Shown here piece by piece: positions 1 to 11,765 of a stretch of DNA of 64,000 nt (position 1 is its first letter; each line of letters opens with the position of its first letter). The stretch is taken from assembly GCF_024868665.1 (NCBI RefSeq), contig NC_079899.1, positions 2,750,720 to 2,814,719 of the forward strand, written 5' to 3'. The position numbers and the translations under genes are program-made. Below the pieces are notes generated by a model. It saw nothing but the letters and a program-made list of their open reading frames with translations, was not told the origin of the DNA and ran no database searches. This DNA is from Triplophysa rosa. Its lineage: Eukaryota; Chordata; Actinopteri; Cypriniformes; Nemacheilidae.

Positions 1-90
1 GTATATTTTCTATTTTTTGATATTATTTTATTTTTGGGTTTTATTTTATTATATATCTGTCACTAAAGTTTCTTATTGTCACACCCTGTC

Positions 91-350
91 ACAGAACACA
101 ATGTTGTGACTTCACATAAACGTCGGGTTGCAGTAGACAATACTATGACATCCATAACATCTTATCGCAGAACATAATGCTGTGACATCACATAACGTCT
201 TTTTGCAGAACACAATACCGTAACATCACATAAATGTATGTTGCTGAACACAGTGCCGTGCATCATATAAACATCTGGTTTCAAAACACAGTTCAGGTTG
301 CAGAACACAATGCTGTGGTGTCACATGAACCTATTGTTGCAGAACACGTG
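91..350. repeat. degenerate ~38-bp minisatellite
   Basis: Units beginning with variants of GCAGAACACAATGCTGTG and followed by ACATCACATAAA start near 91, 130, 167, 205, 243, 300 and 339, so the period is about 38 bp. A shortened unit lies near 281. Copies differ by point changes and small indels, which suggests an old array. A short ORF across it is incidental. Confidence 0.8.
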
Positions 351-776
351 GCAGGGAATTCACCTAAATAAATCCCCACTCAAAGTCCATGAGGTTTTTT
401 ATCAGTGTGGCCACGTGAGGATTTACATTTGCTGCTTTTTTCTGTACACGCTTCCCTGTCTTCTTGAATACTTTCACCAAGGCTGGCTTTTGATCCCCTC
501 TCAGGGTTCACACCAATGAAGCGTCTGCACAATGATTAAAAATGATATATTATTTAAAAATTATTTTACAAATGAACATTATGACAGTATCATCTTTAAT
601 ACAGCTTTGGAGACCTGAGTAACTATGAGTAATGTAGACAGCATTTTATTTCTTTGTCAGCAGTGGTAATCAGACAGGTTACTGTAATTATAAAGTCAAT
701 AAAGGACCAAGAGAAAACCACTAATTTAACACAGTTCAAGATTCCATGAACTGATCTGATAAGAGGGACTGCATGT
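351..776. other. AT-rich spacer, no gene seen
   Basis: This stretch follows the minisatellite. It has no ORF with recognisable protein content and no convincing repeat boundary. It may belong to the same decayed mobile element as the passenger fragment at 777-1001. Confidence 0.4.
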
Positions 777-1001
777 TCAAACATCACTCCTAGCAGAGGA
801 TTTAACTTTGAATAAACTCCAATGTCCTGGCAGCTTCATCTTGATATTCCAAGTTGAAGACATAGTAGGTGGCAAAAACTCCAGCAAGGCAAGGCCTGTG
901 ATGAAGCTTTGTTTGATGCCTTCACAGATGATGTTGTTCTCAATGCTGACCATCCAACCTCCAAGTGTGATATCATCACCAGCAACTGATACAGACAACA
1001 A
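777..1001 (-). pseudogene. C-terminal remnant of a fish mobile-element passenger protein
   Basis: On the minus strand the open frame reads VAGDDITLGGWMVSIENN and then IICEGIKQSFITGLA. A one-base (mod 3) frameshift follows, and the next frame continues VFATYYVFNLEYQDEAARTL and EFIQ before a stop. I recall this block as the C-terminal part of a large family of uncharacterised teleost proteins, often labelled SAMD3-like or simply 'uncharacterized', that multiply with transposons. The frameshift and the stop after EFIQ argue for a dead copy. The family recollection is unverified; the broken frame is directly visible. Confidence 0.6.
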
Positions 1002-1203
1002 TTATAGTTAATGTCCCAAAATCACATTTCAAAGATGCATGAGGCAAAAAACTGTGAGTTTGAATGTACCTGACATATGCAAATGTATTGCTGCAGGTCT
1101 TAGCACATATGTTGCAAGTTAGAAATTTCAAACTATGACACACAGACCTCAAACAACATAAGAATAAATATGTAACAATCACAGACAATCTTTAAGCTAC
1201 TTT

Positions 1204-1230
1204 TGTAAAAAAAAATATATATATATATTA
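1204..1230. repeat. A-run and (TA)n microsatellite
   Basis: A run of A residues is followed by alternating AT dinucleotides. Simple sequence with no function claimed. Confidence 0.8.
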
Positions 1231-1682
1231 CATAAAACTGAGGCAACAGAGCTGAACACCATTGACTGTAGCATACGTTTAGTGCACGTTGCAAAAAAAT
1301 AATAAACCAAGTGATAAATTAGATTTTAATAGCTCTAACGTTCGATTACTTGCAAATGAACTGCATTATGACCAAGCTAGTTAAATTTGATCAGTTTGCA
1401 CTTACTGTACCTTGATTAACCGGCGAGGTGGAAAGCCTGTATGCCGGTGAATGCGTTGTCCGCCTTGGAGTTGGCAGGGTCACAGTCTGAGTGAAAACCG
1501 TCTAAAATTCAGCTTCAATTCCTTCTTCTCGCACAGTAAAATAAAACATCTATAATGTTAAAACATTAACAATTAACTATATCCCTGTTTACGTTGATCC
1601 GTCGTGACTTTCCGCAGAGAAGTTAAGTAACGTTAGCGTAGCCAGCTCGTGCAACCGCGTCACTGTCTAAGCAAAAAAAAAA

Positions 1683-1818
1683 CTGAACGGTAGTTTGCTG
1701 TTACTAAATTGCTCGTAAAATTCATTGTCATTTACAGTATTCTTCTGTATTTATGAAAAACGGGAAATTACTGTTCAAAATTCTCCGTATTTTAACAGCA
1801 ATTTTTACAGTGTGTCTA
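1683..1818. repeat. MITE-like fragment with partial self-complementarity
   Basis: The right part reads on the minus strand as ACACTGTAAAAATTGCTG followed by TTAAAATACGGAGAATTTTG, a sequence type that I know as a common interspersed element in cyprinid DNA. The left boundary is unclear. Confidence 0.45.
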
Positions 1819-1982
1819 TAATACCATGTATTTTACAATTTGTTTTCCCATGCCCCACTGTTTGTTCTACAATGTGTCCTCTGTAAAGCTGCTTTACAAC
1901 AGTGCAAAAATGTGAAAAGTGCTACAGAAATAAATTTGAATTAAAATAAATATTTTAAAAGATACTGTAAAAAGGTACATGC

Positions 1983-2410
1983 TTGTCATTTACTCACCCT
2001 CATGTTGTCTTTAAAAATGTCTATAACCCTCTAAACTGTTTTGTTGCTGTTTAGCAGTTATTATATTTCTGGCAATATTTCAGCCATGCTGTGATGTATT
2101 CAGTATTTGAAGTATGCAGGTCAGCAAGGAGTACAAAACAAATGTATAACTATCAGTACCATCAAACTTCTTTTTTACCAAACACTTTTTGTGTTACCTT
2201 GTGTTGGTCCTTTTATTTCTATATTATTTATTTTAACCCCATGCCCACCCCAACCCCCCCCTCCCTCATGTCATTCAAAACCTGTACATGACTCCTTCTT
2301 CTGTGAAACATAGAAGATTTTTTGATTAGTTATCAATGTCCTTCAGAAGAAAGAAAGTCATAAATGTTGAAAATGACACGTGGGTGGTTTTTGTTGAACT
2401 ATCCCTTAAA
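1983..2410. mobile_element. non-autonomous element of the TTAAAGGGATAGTTCA family, truncated
   Basis: The left part reads GTCATTTACTCACCCTCATG and the right end reads GAACTATCCCTTAAAG. This is the layout of an abundant cyprinid non-autonomous DNA element whose intact ends read TTAAAGGGATAGTTCACCC. Other copies here lie at 29952-30380, 45636-45873, 53082-53337, 60190-60423 and 63785-63900. The left terminus of this copy is missing. Confidence 0.65.
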
Positions 2411-2830
2411 GTACCATTGTTAAAAGTACCATGGTAACACTGACACATCTGATATCTTTTATCAGGTAATTGTCATTGAAAAATATAACAACATCTCATC
2501 ATGTTGTCATGTGTTTCTTCTTCTATCCACTCATTTTCTCCACTCATTGTACTTAACCACTGGAGTTAATCCTACAGCGTAAGCAAACATCTTACTGAAA
2601 ATGTTTAAAGTAGCTTAGATGTGGCAAACTGTTGTCATGTAAGGAGCTCTTTGTCATGTATTTTTCTCTTAAATAGTTTGCAAGCAACATTTTTGAATAG
2701 CTTGTCCAACACTGGTCTCCTGTTTGCAGGACATTCCACATCAAATATAGACATAATCACCCATATAATTTCTTCTTTATGTTATCTAAAACTTTTATTT
2801 TTCACATAATTATATATTATATAGTATATT

Positions 2831-3143
2831 ATTGAGGTGTCACAATACACGGTATAGTCAATATTTGTGATAATTGATATACAAATAAATAAATAATAAT
2901 ACGTTTGATTATTGATATCATGTTATCATTATACTACACATATGATATTATCGTAAAACATCAAGGGCCAGTATTTGGTTGATTTAACTCTTCCTCTGCC
3001 TCCGTACACTCATATTTTGAGTGTAACTCATTGACCAAAAGATGAATTTGACTGATATCATTATTTATTTTATTTTGAGAAGACATTGTATAATATTGTT
3101 ATTGTGAATTGTTTTGGTGAAAATCTAATATTGTGACAATACA
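2831..3143. mobile_element. AGGTGTCACAATA element, diverged copy
   Basis: The left end reads TTGAGGTGTCACAATAC and the right end ATTGTGACAATAC. The inside has a 'TCCTCTGCCTCCGTACACTC' block also present, diverged, in the copy at 57022-57376 (and inverted at 30562-30896). A small non-autonomous DNA transposon with short inverted ends is the simplest reading. Confidence 0.6.
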
Positions 3144-4290
3144 TATTTGCAAATTAATATGGATCATAATTTAAAATCGCCAGTGTTATAAAAGGTCAAA
3201 TTAATGCTTACTGCTTAACACTGGCGAATGTCTGTAGCCTTAATAAAGTTAACAAACCATTTACTTACAGTAGACGTTACATAACAGGATTTAACTCTCA
3301 ATGACAAACAAAAAGCATATGTTCATTCATAATTACATGTTAATCTGGTGATGTTAGTTTTGATCACATGCAGGAGTATAATACAAGATATAATACTCAA
3401 TGAAACAGGTTTTGGACATTATTATTATGGATTTCTAAACAAGTGTGACTCGTAATAAGAAAATGTTTTGGGTAATAAAAGGCCCTTTTTGGTTCTTGGC
3501 AAGACTTTCTCATCAGTTCACAGATCACTCGACTTCACAAGCATTAAACAAATAGAAATGTAATCCAGTTGAATCCAGCTACTAACAACAAAGAGATACA
3601 AATATGATTAAAGTCATCCACTGTCAGTGATGTGGTCTTGCACAGATCATTTTACTTACATTTGCAATACAAAAGATAAATGTTGGCATCCAGAACAGCT
3701 CTGGTTTATTTACACAATGTCACAAGAGGAATCCCTACCTTTAAATACCCCCAATGTTTTTACAATGTTGGTGGTACACATAGTAGGATTATTTCTCATT
3801 GACTGTCATCATATAAAAATAAAGATATAAAACATGAAATGCATTTAATGCCTGTATGCTGTTTCGATATGCTTAGCAGGAGTAAGTTGACATATTGTAC
3901 TGGCATCAGCATCCCCGCTTAGGTTTTGCACAATAAACAATATGGACATGTAAAGACATTGTTATAGGAAGAGCATTTCAAACGCTGGATCTAAAATATG
4001 TTTTACATCAAGTATAAAAAATCACACCTGCTGTACAAAAGACTGGATGCTTGTAACCTGTATGCGTCCTCTTAGCAGTAAGCTATATGTAATGAGATCG
4101 CATTAATGCAAATGCCTTTGGTTTCAGTGCGTGTAGTGATCTTTCTGAGCCATCTGTACACGGTCAGAACGCAGTGGCACACAAAATTCCCTCAAGCTAC
4201 ATCACATTATGTTATGCAAAGGTATTATCGCAGAGAGCCTAACATGTGGAATGCTAAATTATAAACATATGGCACAGGCTGCGCGCACTC
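3144..4290. other. AT-rich intergenic DNA, no gene seen
   Basis: No ORF here carries recognisable protein sequence and no splice-flanked coding block was found on either strand. There are no clear repeat ends. Confidence 0.5.
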
Positions 4291-4291
4291 G

Positions 4292-4368
<77 letters not shown>
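4289..4368. repeat. (TG)n microsatellite with GCGT interruptions
   Basis: TG dinucleotides are interrupted by four GCGT-type units near 4305-4323 and then run pure for about 45 bp. On the minus strand this produces a spurious Thr-His repeat ORF. Confidence 0.95.
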
Positions 4369-4370
<2 letters not shown>

Positions 4371-5203
4371 GGGAGAGAGCTGCCGAGAAGAGAAAAGCAG
4401 AGTCTGATCTTTACAAAAACCTTCCTTGCTCAGAAGCTCAGATGTGATCATATAGTCCTCAAAAGAGAGAAACTCCAGATACCAGATATTCACTGTAGTT
4501 CAAAACACTGCACAAGTGTCCTAGCATACAATAAACCTGCTCAAGAAAACAAAACAGTAACAGCTTTACAACCTTCCTGCTATTCTCTACTGCCTGCACT
4601 TATATGTATTTTGAAAAGTAGAAACATGAATAAATGTGAATTGAATATGTTATAAATATAATAATAGATACTGAAAGCGAACATGAGGATATGTAGAAAT
4701 AAAACAGCTTAAACTGGGTTTACTACTACTATTAGAGTTATCTTCATGCACGACATCAAACATGGTTATTTATATGTTGTACAAAAACCTTTTAATTGGC
4801 TTTTAAATAGAACCACAGGGTGGTTCATACATATACATCCATACATACATTCACATAAATGTTTACATATTGACAGAATTAGACAAAATTACAAATAATA
4901 ATGCATTTTATGTGTTTTACATCATCACAGGAAAGTTTGATCTTCAAATATCACAATTGCTGTTTTATTTTAGAGAAAACAAATCCTGGAGTCGATCTTG
5001 GCATGATGGTTATGCCCAGTGATCTTATTTCATGTTATGTTTCAGCATTTGATCCTCACAAAGGATAACAATAAATAATAATTGTTGAATAAATATAATG
5101 GCTGAATCAGAACAGTTAGCTATTTTGGTCTGAGGGTCAACACGCAAATATGCCAATAAGGCAGTAGCATCTGGCTAGATCTGGTTAAAGTATATAATAT
5201 GTA

Positions 5204-5621
5204 CACTGTAAAACTTTGCTGTTGTTTTTGCAGCAGGTTTGCCAGTAACTTACTGTAGATTTAATTACTACTTAACATACTTTCCAATTAGTACTGTTTT
5301 CAATTACTTCAATCAAAATTAAAACACTTTGACTTTTGAGATTCAAAATGAGCAAGAAGAGACTGACATTAGCACAGCAACACTGCAAAAAATGACATTC
5401 TTCCTAAGCATTTTTCTCTTGTTTTCTGTAAAAATATTAAAAACTTCTTAAATTACGATACATTTACATAACAAGAAAAGTGACCCAAGATATTTAGTCT
5501 TGTTTTATGAAAGAAAAATATATAAACTAGGTACGTTTAAGCTTAATTATTCAATTGTACATTAAATCTACAGTAAATTACTGGCAAACCTGCTGCGAAA
5601 TTACAGCAAAGTTTTACAGTG
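5204..5621. mobile_element. MITE with CACTGTAAAACTTTGCTGT inverted ends, TA target site
   Basis: The left end CACTGTAAAACTTTGCTGT and a subterminal GCAGCAGGTTTGCCAGTAA are matched by the reverse complement at the right end, and both ends are flanked by TA. The copies at 35473-35834 and 38438-38937 are related; the interior of this copy runs in the opposite orientation to theirs. A TA duplication fits a Tc1/mariner-type mobiliser. Confidence 0.85.
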
Positions 5622-5624
5622 TAG

Positions 5625-5817
5625 GTTACGCTTTATTTTACAGTGCCTGTGTTACAGTGTAATTATACATTTAAGCAATAAAAATTAACTACATGTACTT
5701 ACTAAAGGGTTAGGGTTAGGATTGCGGTTTGGTTTAGGTTTAGGTTTAGTTAGATGTAATTATGCATAATTTATAGTAAATACATGTAACATGCGTAACA
5801 AGGGCACCGTAAAATTA
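5625..5817. mobile_element. small inverted-repeat element with TTTAGG-rich centre
   Basis: The left part reads TTTTACAGTGCCTGTGTTAC and the right part GTAACAAGGGCACCGTAAAA, which are imperfect inverted repeats. Between them is a run of TTAGGG/TTTAGG-like units (about 5705-5750). It abuts the preceding MITE directly. Confidence 0.6.
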
Positions 5818-7369
5818 TTTTCTAAGATTTTCTAAGATTTCATGGTTTTGCATACTGTACTGTGTGAATAGCTATGAATATTTTTAATAGGTAAAGATGT
5901 CAAGAATTGCACACATTGGGCACCATTCAGGAAACTACATGATAAGCAACATAATGTATGTACAGATAAACATAGTTCATTGTTACTAAATTCTATTGAA
6001 TATGTTTTGCATCCCTTTTTAGAGTGTTTTTATATGTAGGTTTTTTTTTGCATTCAGCACTTAATTTTGTATTTACTTAGAGCTTGGCTTACAAAGTACT
6101 GTATAGATAGGGGAAAACTGAAGTTTTAATGGACCACAACTTTTTTCATCAGCTTGTAGAATCTGAGACTAAAGTAAGTAAATGTCAGATGGGTTAGTGA
6201 TGTGGAGGTAGTGTACACTTGACCGTTTGTGCCTAGACTGTTAGCTATATTACTGCACCTCTGACAGCAGTTCCTGCACTAATCTGTTTATAGCTGGTAA
6301 AATGTTCACATTTGTGTTGATAATATGAGCAAATGGCAGCAGATGTGAGGTCACTGAAATAGCTTTATATTCAAGTCTCTTGAGACCCATTTCAGATTAA
6401 AGCTAGAGGTCTCTTCCATTAAACATTAAACATGCAAACGGTGCCACTCGGTGTTTGGCTGCCACTTTTAAAACAAAGCTACTCACAAAAAAACCATGCG
6501 CACGCCAAAAAACTGTTGTCAAAGTTTTGCGAAACATTAATAAGTGTGTGAAACAAGTGTAAATTCCAACAAAATGACATAAACTCATGCTTTATAATTT
6601 ATAAATCAGTAAACAAATATACATTTTAGAATGACTTGAAATTTAGTATTCTCCCATTTCTGCTCTTATCTGTTAGCCACATCCTCATTGTCCAACGTTT
6701 TGTTTAAATGTTTCGGTTTAAATATTCTCTGTCCTCATATTTTCGTAATTTCCCCATTTCAAATAGCTAAAAAAAACTAAAAACACGTTTAATGTGAAGA
6801 AAACTAGTGAAGTAAATACACGCATTTAAATTATGATATGTCTCCACAGTCTTCACGTGAATGTTTATAGAATATCAGCGTTAAATGCTGATAATTCTAT
6901 TATCTATTATCTTCTATTATTTTATACCAGTAATGATCATTTTATTATCTTATACCAGTTACAACACATATAAACACTAAAAAGCGGACAAAACGTATAA
7001 ATATTCAGCTCACGAATAAACAGACGGATATTTGAGTTACACAATTTTATAATAACTACAAATAGGCAATCCGATCTGAAATAATAACCATTATACATAA
7101 CAAAAATTACCTTTTTTTCGTAGTAATATTGTTCGAATCCCAAAGCTGGTACGAGTAGTCTGTCTCTCTGTCTTTGTCGCTTTTTTCATTTATCATAATA
7201 ACAACAAATAAGAAATGAAATCCGCCTATATAAAGTTTTCTTTCTTAAGAACACGCAGGGCGACATCGAACGCCTGTCCAGCACGACGAATTGCAAACTC
7301 GATTTTACCAAACTTACTGTTATTTGTAAATGTAAGAAATGTTTGAATCGTAAAGTGGTAAAAGCGCAT
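5818..7369. other. AT-rich intergenic DNA, no gene seen
   Basis: Several short ORFs occur but none has recognisable content, a good splice context or neighbouring coding exons. No repeat termini were identified. Confidence 0.5.
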
Positions 7370-7660
7370 AATAATTGTGGAGATGATATTGTCTGCTAAG
7401 CGCCCTGTGATCTACAACCTATTAGCATCATTTCGTCCATCGAGCTCCATTAATTGCGCGTGAATGAAAACTTGCACGGAAGAATAAGATTTTGGAGAGG
7501 CCTGCCAGATACTTGCTCCTCTTGGGAGGACCTTTCACCTTCTTAACGGTAGGTACGCAGTACTTAAAGGCTGCTTTTACTGCGGTGGGAAACAGGGACG
7601 AGCACCTGCTTTCAGCACAAAATGGTCGACATCAGCAACATGCTTTTTAATGCTTCATCT
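7370..7660. promoter_or_regulatory. candidate conserved non-coding block ~4.1 kb 5' of nkx2.4
   Basis: This block is less AT-rich than its surroundings, free of visible repeats, and contains ATTAATTG and other homeodomain-type cores next to GCGC-rich segments. It has no convincing ORF. The call rests on texture and position only; cross-species alignment was not possible. Confidence 0.4.
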
Positions 7661-8569
7661 GTGCAAGGTTTTCTTAAACTGCAGAATTTGGACATATTTT
7701 AATACAAGTAATCTATCCAACAGGCTAGATTAACTGATACTCTAAAATGATAAACAATCAGGCAAAAATAAACTACTGAATACGCCATTTACATTTTTTA
7801 TAGAAGTCGCTTTATTGGTCCTTTAGCAGGCTATGAAGTATACCAGACAAAAATAACTGTGAGTAATTAAAAATGTATTTTGAGGCATAGAACGATTTAA
7901 GGTTGTAAAATTTACTGTATTTTAATAGAGCAACAAAGCAATAAGCTTTTAATGGTCTTTTGTTACATATTATTTGACTTGTGTTGCTTTATTCATCACA
8001 ATAATGAAAAATAACATGTAATTCCTATGTAAAACAGTTTGCTTTGTACTTAATACAGGTTTAAACGTCATAGCATTACGTTTGTGTGGTAAGCTCTGTC
8101 TGATAATGCATAGGCTCTTTTCCCACAAGGAGAAATGATTAGGTGCAACTTTATTACCAATGGATTATGAATTTTAAATCTTCTATAAATCTTACAATAT
8201 GCCTCGCATTGATACATTATTTACACAATCGTCCTCTAAATTAATAAATCAGAGAGGCCAGAGCGCTGGTTTTGAATCGGTGTGTCCTGCTGCTTGGATT
8301 TGATGCATTTACCCCTAGCAGAAACTCAATGACTTGTGCCTGCACAGTAGTGTTAAGAAACACGTATTTAAATCATGCCTTAATATCTCTGAGTGTTTTA
8401 CGCAAGCATTGCTTTGTGCGTTGCGCCTTGACCTGAAATCCATTCAGCGTAACGCAACAGCAAATTGCGCACTTGGTAAAACTATTTTCATATCATTATC
8501 ACACACGTTATGGGTTTTATTTAACAAATTAAATTCTGGTTCGTTAGATTGTGTCTGTTGGGATATACG

Positions 8570-8765
8570 CTAAAATGCATGCCGAGCTCTTGCTCCCTTA
8601 ACTTATTCCGGACACTTTGTTGGGCAGTTGGGTCTGTGAGACGATGGGTCAGGACCTCAGCTCTTACTCCAGCCTCTCTATTCACTCCCTGACCCTTGAT
8701 CCATCAAGCACTCGTGTGGACACATGGGCTTCTCATTCAGTATGAGGCTTACATTTACGACCTGA
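8570..8765. promoter_or_regulatory. candidate conserved non-coding block 5' of nkx2.4
   Basis: A compact balanced-composition, repeat-free block about 3 kb upstream of the nkx2.4 start, in otherwise AT-rich DNA. No ORF with protein character. Regulatory role is inferred. Confidence 0.4.
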
Positions 8766-9629
8766 TTTAAACGAGCTTGTTTGAAAAAATGAAAATTATT
8801 GCATTACAAATTAAATATAAAACAAACCGCGGATGAAAGCGTGTATACATTTGACGGAAATAAAATTTGTTTTGATGGCTAGATAATGACCAACATCTCT
8901 TATAATGTGTAAGTGGTGACAGCTAACACAAAGCAAAACGCAAACAAAATGGCACGAACACCATATCCACTTGCACTATAAATTGTTGTATTATGTACCT
9001 GCTGTGCGCACAGATTTGCTGGCGCACTGACGCGTAATCTGCTTAACTAAGAGTTTGGTTTTAATAAAAGAATATTCAGCACGCCAATATTTGTGTTATT
9101 TTTTACGTTTGACAGTATGAACAAATATTCTGCACATTTAAAGACATTTTGGGACAATGATAGGCAATTCCATTTATAGACACATGCGTTAGACAAAAAT
9201 GCATGTTTTGAATGAATTTAAATTGCATCTCAAAAGCTATAGGCAATACACAGACATTAGTATTTTCATCAGTCATTCATTTTATTAAACTGAACAGTCA
9301 CTGTATGTAAAGTTTGTTAAAAGTTTTATTTGTTCTGGCACACTCATCACGCGCGGGCACACATGCAAAAAAATTTACAGATTCGCCAAATTTCTGAATT
9401 TACATCAACATATCAAAGCAGACTATTTAGCCTAAACGCCACAAACACGCCATCATCAACGCAAAGCCATTTAAGTTTTTTTTTAACAAGACAACCTGTT
9501 TCAGTACCTGAGAAAATGCAGTCCAGTATCCTAGTCCATCTTTGAGGAAAGATAGCATTCGTTTCTTCCCCATTACAGGATAAGATACAAACGAAATGTG
9601 TTGTGCATTCGGTTGAGTGAATTTCAATA

Positions 9630-9850
9630 CTTGAAATGGTGATCGGTCAGCCGCTCATCCAGCAGTTTCTCCTGCAGCAGTAGAATGAGGCGGCTGCTTG
9701 GCCCTTGGTCATGCTCTCTGCCTTAATATTGCGCAAGGTTGAGTGGCCCTCATTTACCTAATGGATCAGGAGCCTAAAGCCTTAGATGAGTTTCTCTCTA
9801 TGTGAGTCACAAACCAAACTACTGTATGTGATCCATCTGCTCTCGGAATC
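9630..9850. promoter_or_regulatory. candidate conserved non-coding block 5' of nkx2.4
   Basis: Repeat-free block with CAGCAG-rich and CATTTACCTAATGG segments, about 2 kb upstream of nkx2.4. It does not translate into anything recognisable. Inference from composition and location. Confidence 0.4.
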
Positions 9851-10372
9851 AACCCAAATATACCCAGAATTAAATATTGCGTTTTGCTAAATGTTTATTA
9901 GTGTTATTATGAGGAGGCTGAAAGTTGGTGTTTGCTGTCGATGTAAGTTTACCACAAATGTGATATCGTGGAGACCAAAGCCGAGACCGTGAAATTTCAC
10001 CTCGATGGAGTAAACAGAGCTCGTATTTTGCTGTAAAGTTTGAGATCAGCATCTACCCACGTGGTCATATTGACAAGAGGTGTGTTCAACGTGACTGATG
10101 GATGCCAGCATGAAGATATTCCTTGCCAGAAACTTAAAAGCGTCACAAATTTTGGACTCTGCTTTGTTTCCTATAGCGTACTTAAAACGAGAGTCGGACG
10201 TTTACATAAAACTGTCAAAATGAGAGCAAGCAAAATAAAAATGTCAATGTGTTGGAAAATTACAGATGTGACTTTCTAAAATACTGTTATTGTTAAAATC
10301 ACACATTAGGTTACAGTTTTTACCCTATCCACATGAACCAAGCTTTTTTTTATTCATTTTTATAGATAGGCC

Positions 10373-10477
10373 AATCCACAGCTAGCCGTGCGTTAAAGGG
10401 TTTTAATGCATGACGTGGAGGCCAAGAACCTCTGCGAAGTGCATTAAAACCCTTTAACGCACGGCTAGCTGTGGATT
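10373..10477. repeat. perfect 38-bp-arm hairpin
   Basis: The left arm (10373-10410) begins AATCCACAGCTAGCCGTG and the right arm (10440-10477) is its exact reverse complement, with a 29-nt loop between them. The arms contain GCGTTAAAGGGTTTTAATGC, and a diverged copy of that block recurs near 10617-10636 inside the adjacent repeat. Probably part of a foldback MITE. Confidence 0.9.
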
Positions 10478-10484
10478 ATCTCGC

Positions 10485-10684
10485 TTATACCATGGTCATT
10501 TGCCAAGTTAAATCTTTTATTGATGTTTACAGTGAAATTTTACATCAAACACGTGAAAATTACTGTGATTTTGTCAGTTAAATTTCAAATGTAAACAAAC
10601 TTACTGGAGCTACGTGCGTTAAGGGGTTTTAATGCACACCTTCTAGCCAATCAGAATCGAGTATTCAGAAAGACCATGGTATAA
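10485..10684. mobile_element. short repeat with TTATACCATGGTC inverted ends
   Basis: The left end TTATACCATGGTC is matched by GACCATGGTATAA at the right end. The interior carries a diverged copy of the hairpin arm (GTGCGTTAAGGGGTTTTAAT). The element and the neighbouring hairpin probably form one foldback transposon about 1.1 kb upstream of nkx2.4. Confidence 0.7.
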
Positions 10685-11089
10685 AATGGTTTATAATTTG
10701 TTAACATCCATAATCTGAGTGATTAGGTTAAAATATTACTTGGTATAATGGCTAAAAGCAGAATAAAGGTCAAATTTACCTGGCAGACGTAGGCTATTCA
10801 AATTGAAAAAAAAGTTTATATTTACTATTTGAGAGAAGTACGTACTCCCCCAGAAAAATAGATGGATCTTATATCCTTGATATTTATCACATATTATTCT
10901 TTCGATTTAAACAATATTTATTAAAGTAACCAAGTTGCAACATAATAATATATAATTATAACACATAATATAATTACATAATTAATAGCAATGACATAAC
11001 ACAATAAAACATTCACACGTTTTCATTAACATACACTCGAGATACACACTCGAGAAACAGAAAGAAACGCGAGTCAGTTGTACCTCTGG

Positions 11090-11285
11090 TGTGATTTTTA
11101 TGCGGATTTTTCAAACTATGATCTAATTTGGACGAGGCCCTCACCGGCGGCGCAAAATGATGCTTAAGACGCATAAATTAGGTCATAGACTGGAGGGGGT
11201 CTCCATTGTCCCTCTCTGACAGTGCGCACTGGCGCTTATGACTCTCAGAGTGCTCTCAAAGTTGGAAAAAGTATGGAATTCCCCA
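11090..11285 (+). promoter_or_regulatory. candidate proximal upstream element of nkx2.4
   Basis: This GC-richer, repeat-free block lies 0.5-0.7 kb before the start codon and contains CACCGGCGGCGCAAAATGAT and GCATAAATTAGGTCATAGAC. A tight position near a developmental promoter suggests regulatory sequence, but no factor assignment is secure. Confidence 0.4.
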
Positions 11286-11322
11286 TTGACGCAGATTAAC
11301 AGTGCCTTAAAAAAGAAGAGCG

Positions 11323-11345
11323 AGAGAGAGAGAGAGAGAGAGAGA
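11323..11345. repeat. (GA)n microsatellite
   Basis: About eleven GA dinucleotides. Simple sequence in the upstream flank of nkx2.4. Confidence 0.85.
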
Positions 11346-11559
11346 GGCAGAAACAAGCTCTAAACAAGCTGACAACATAGTTTAGAGGCAGCACAAACAC
11401 TACGCGTTTGGGGAAGTCATTTAGCGGCATAAAAAAAGAGAAAACATGTGACAATAGCAAATGGCACGATGCTAAACGTAATATGAGACTAACAACATTT
11501 TTTCTCAATTATCTTGCCGAGATGTCAATGACTATTGTTTGCTAGTCCAGGGAGTCGCT

Positions 11560-11765
11560 CCGCCCCTCATGTTTGTCGTAAATCTGGCGCCTGGCTACAA
11601 TAAACCTGAGATAAGAGTGGCCAGGGCTCGCCTCCTTCTCCAAGGCGATCAATCGGATCTCAGGCATACTACAAGCACTCTCTTACGTCGACGTCCACGA
11701 GAACAGAGCTGATACAACAACACGGCTGCAGCTCGAGCGCCAAATATCCATCTGCTTTCTGAACC
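11560..11765 (+). promoter_or_regulatory. nkx2.4 core promoter and 5' UTR region
   Basis: Just upstream of the start codon lie a TATA-like GCTACAATAAACC (near 11595) and a GATA-type GAGATAAGAG (near 11609), spaced from the ATG as expected for a short 5' UTR. The transcription start itself cannot be read from sequence. The region is GC-richer than the flank and free of repeats. Confidence 0.45.

Noticed and set aside
4254..4493. Minus-strand ORF with Thr-His repeats
   Set aside because: Direct translation of the (TG)n microsatellite.
5705..5750. Interstitial telomere repeat
   Set aside because: TTAGGG/TTTAGG units are few and irregular and lie inside a small inverted-repeat element. Similar CCCTAACC words occur in other transposons at 29100-29120 and 44000-44090.
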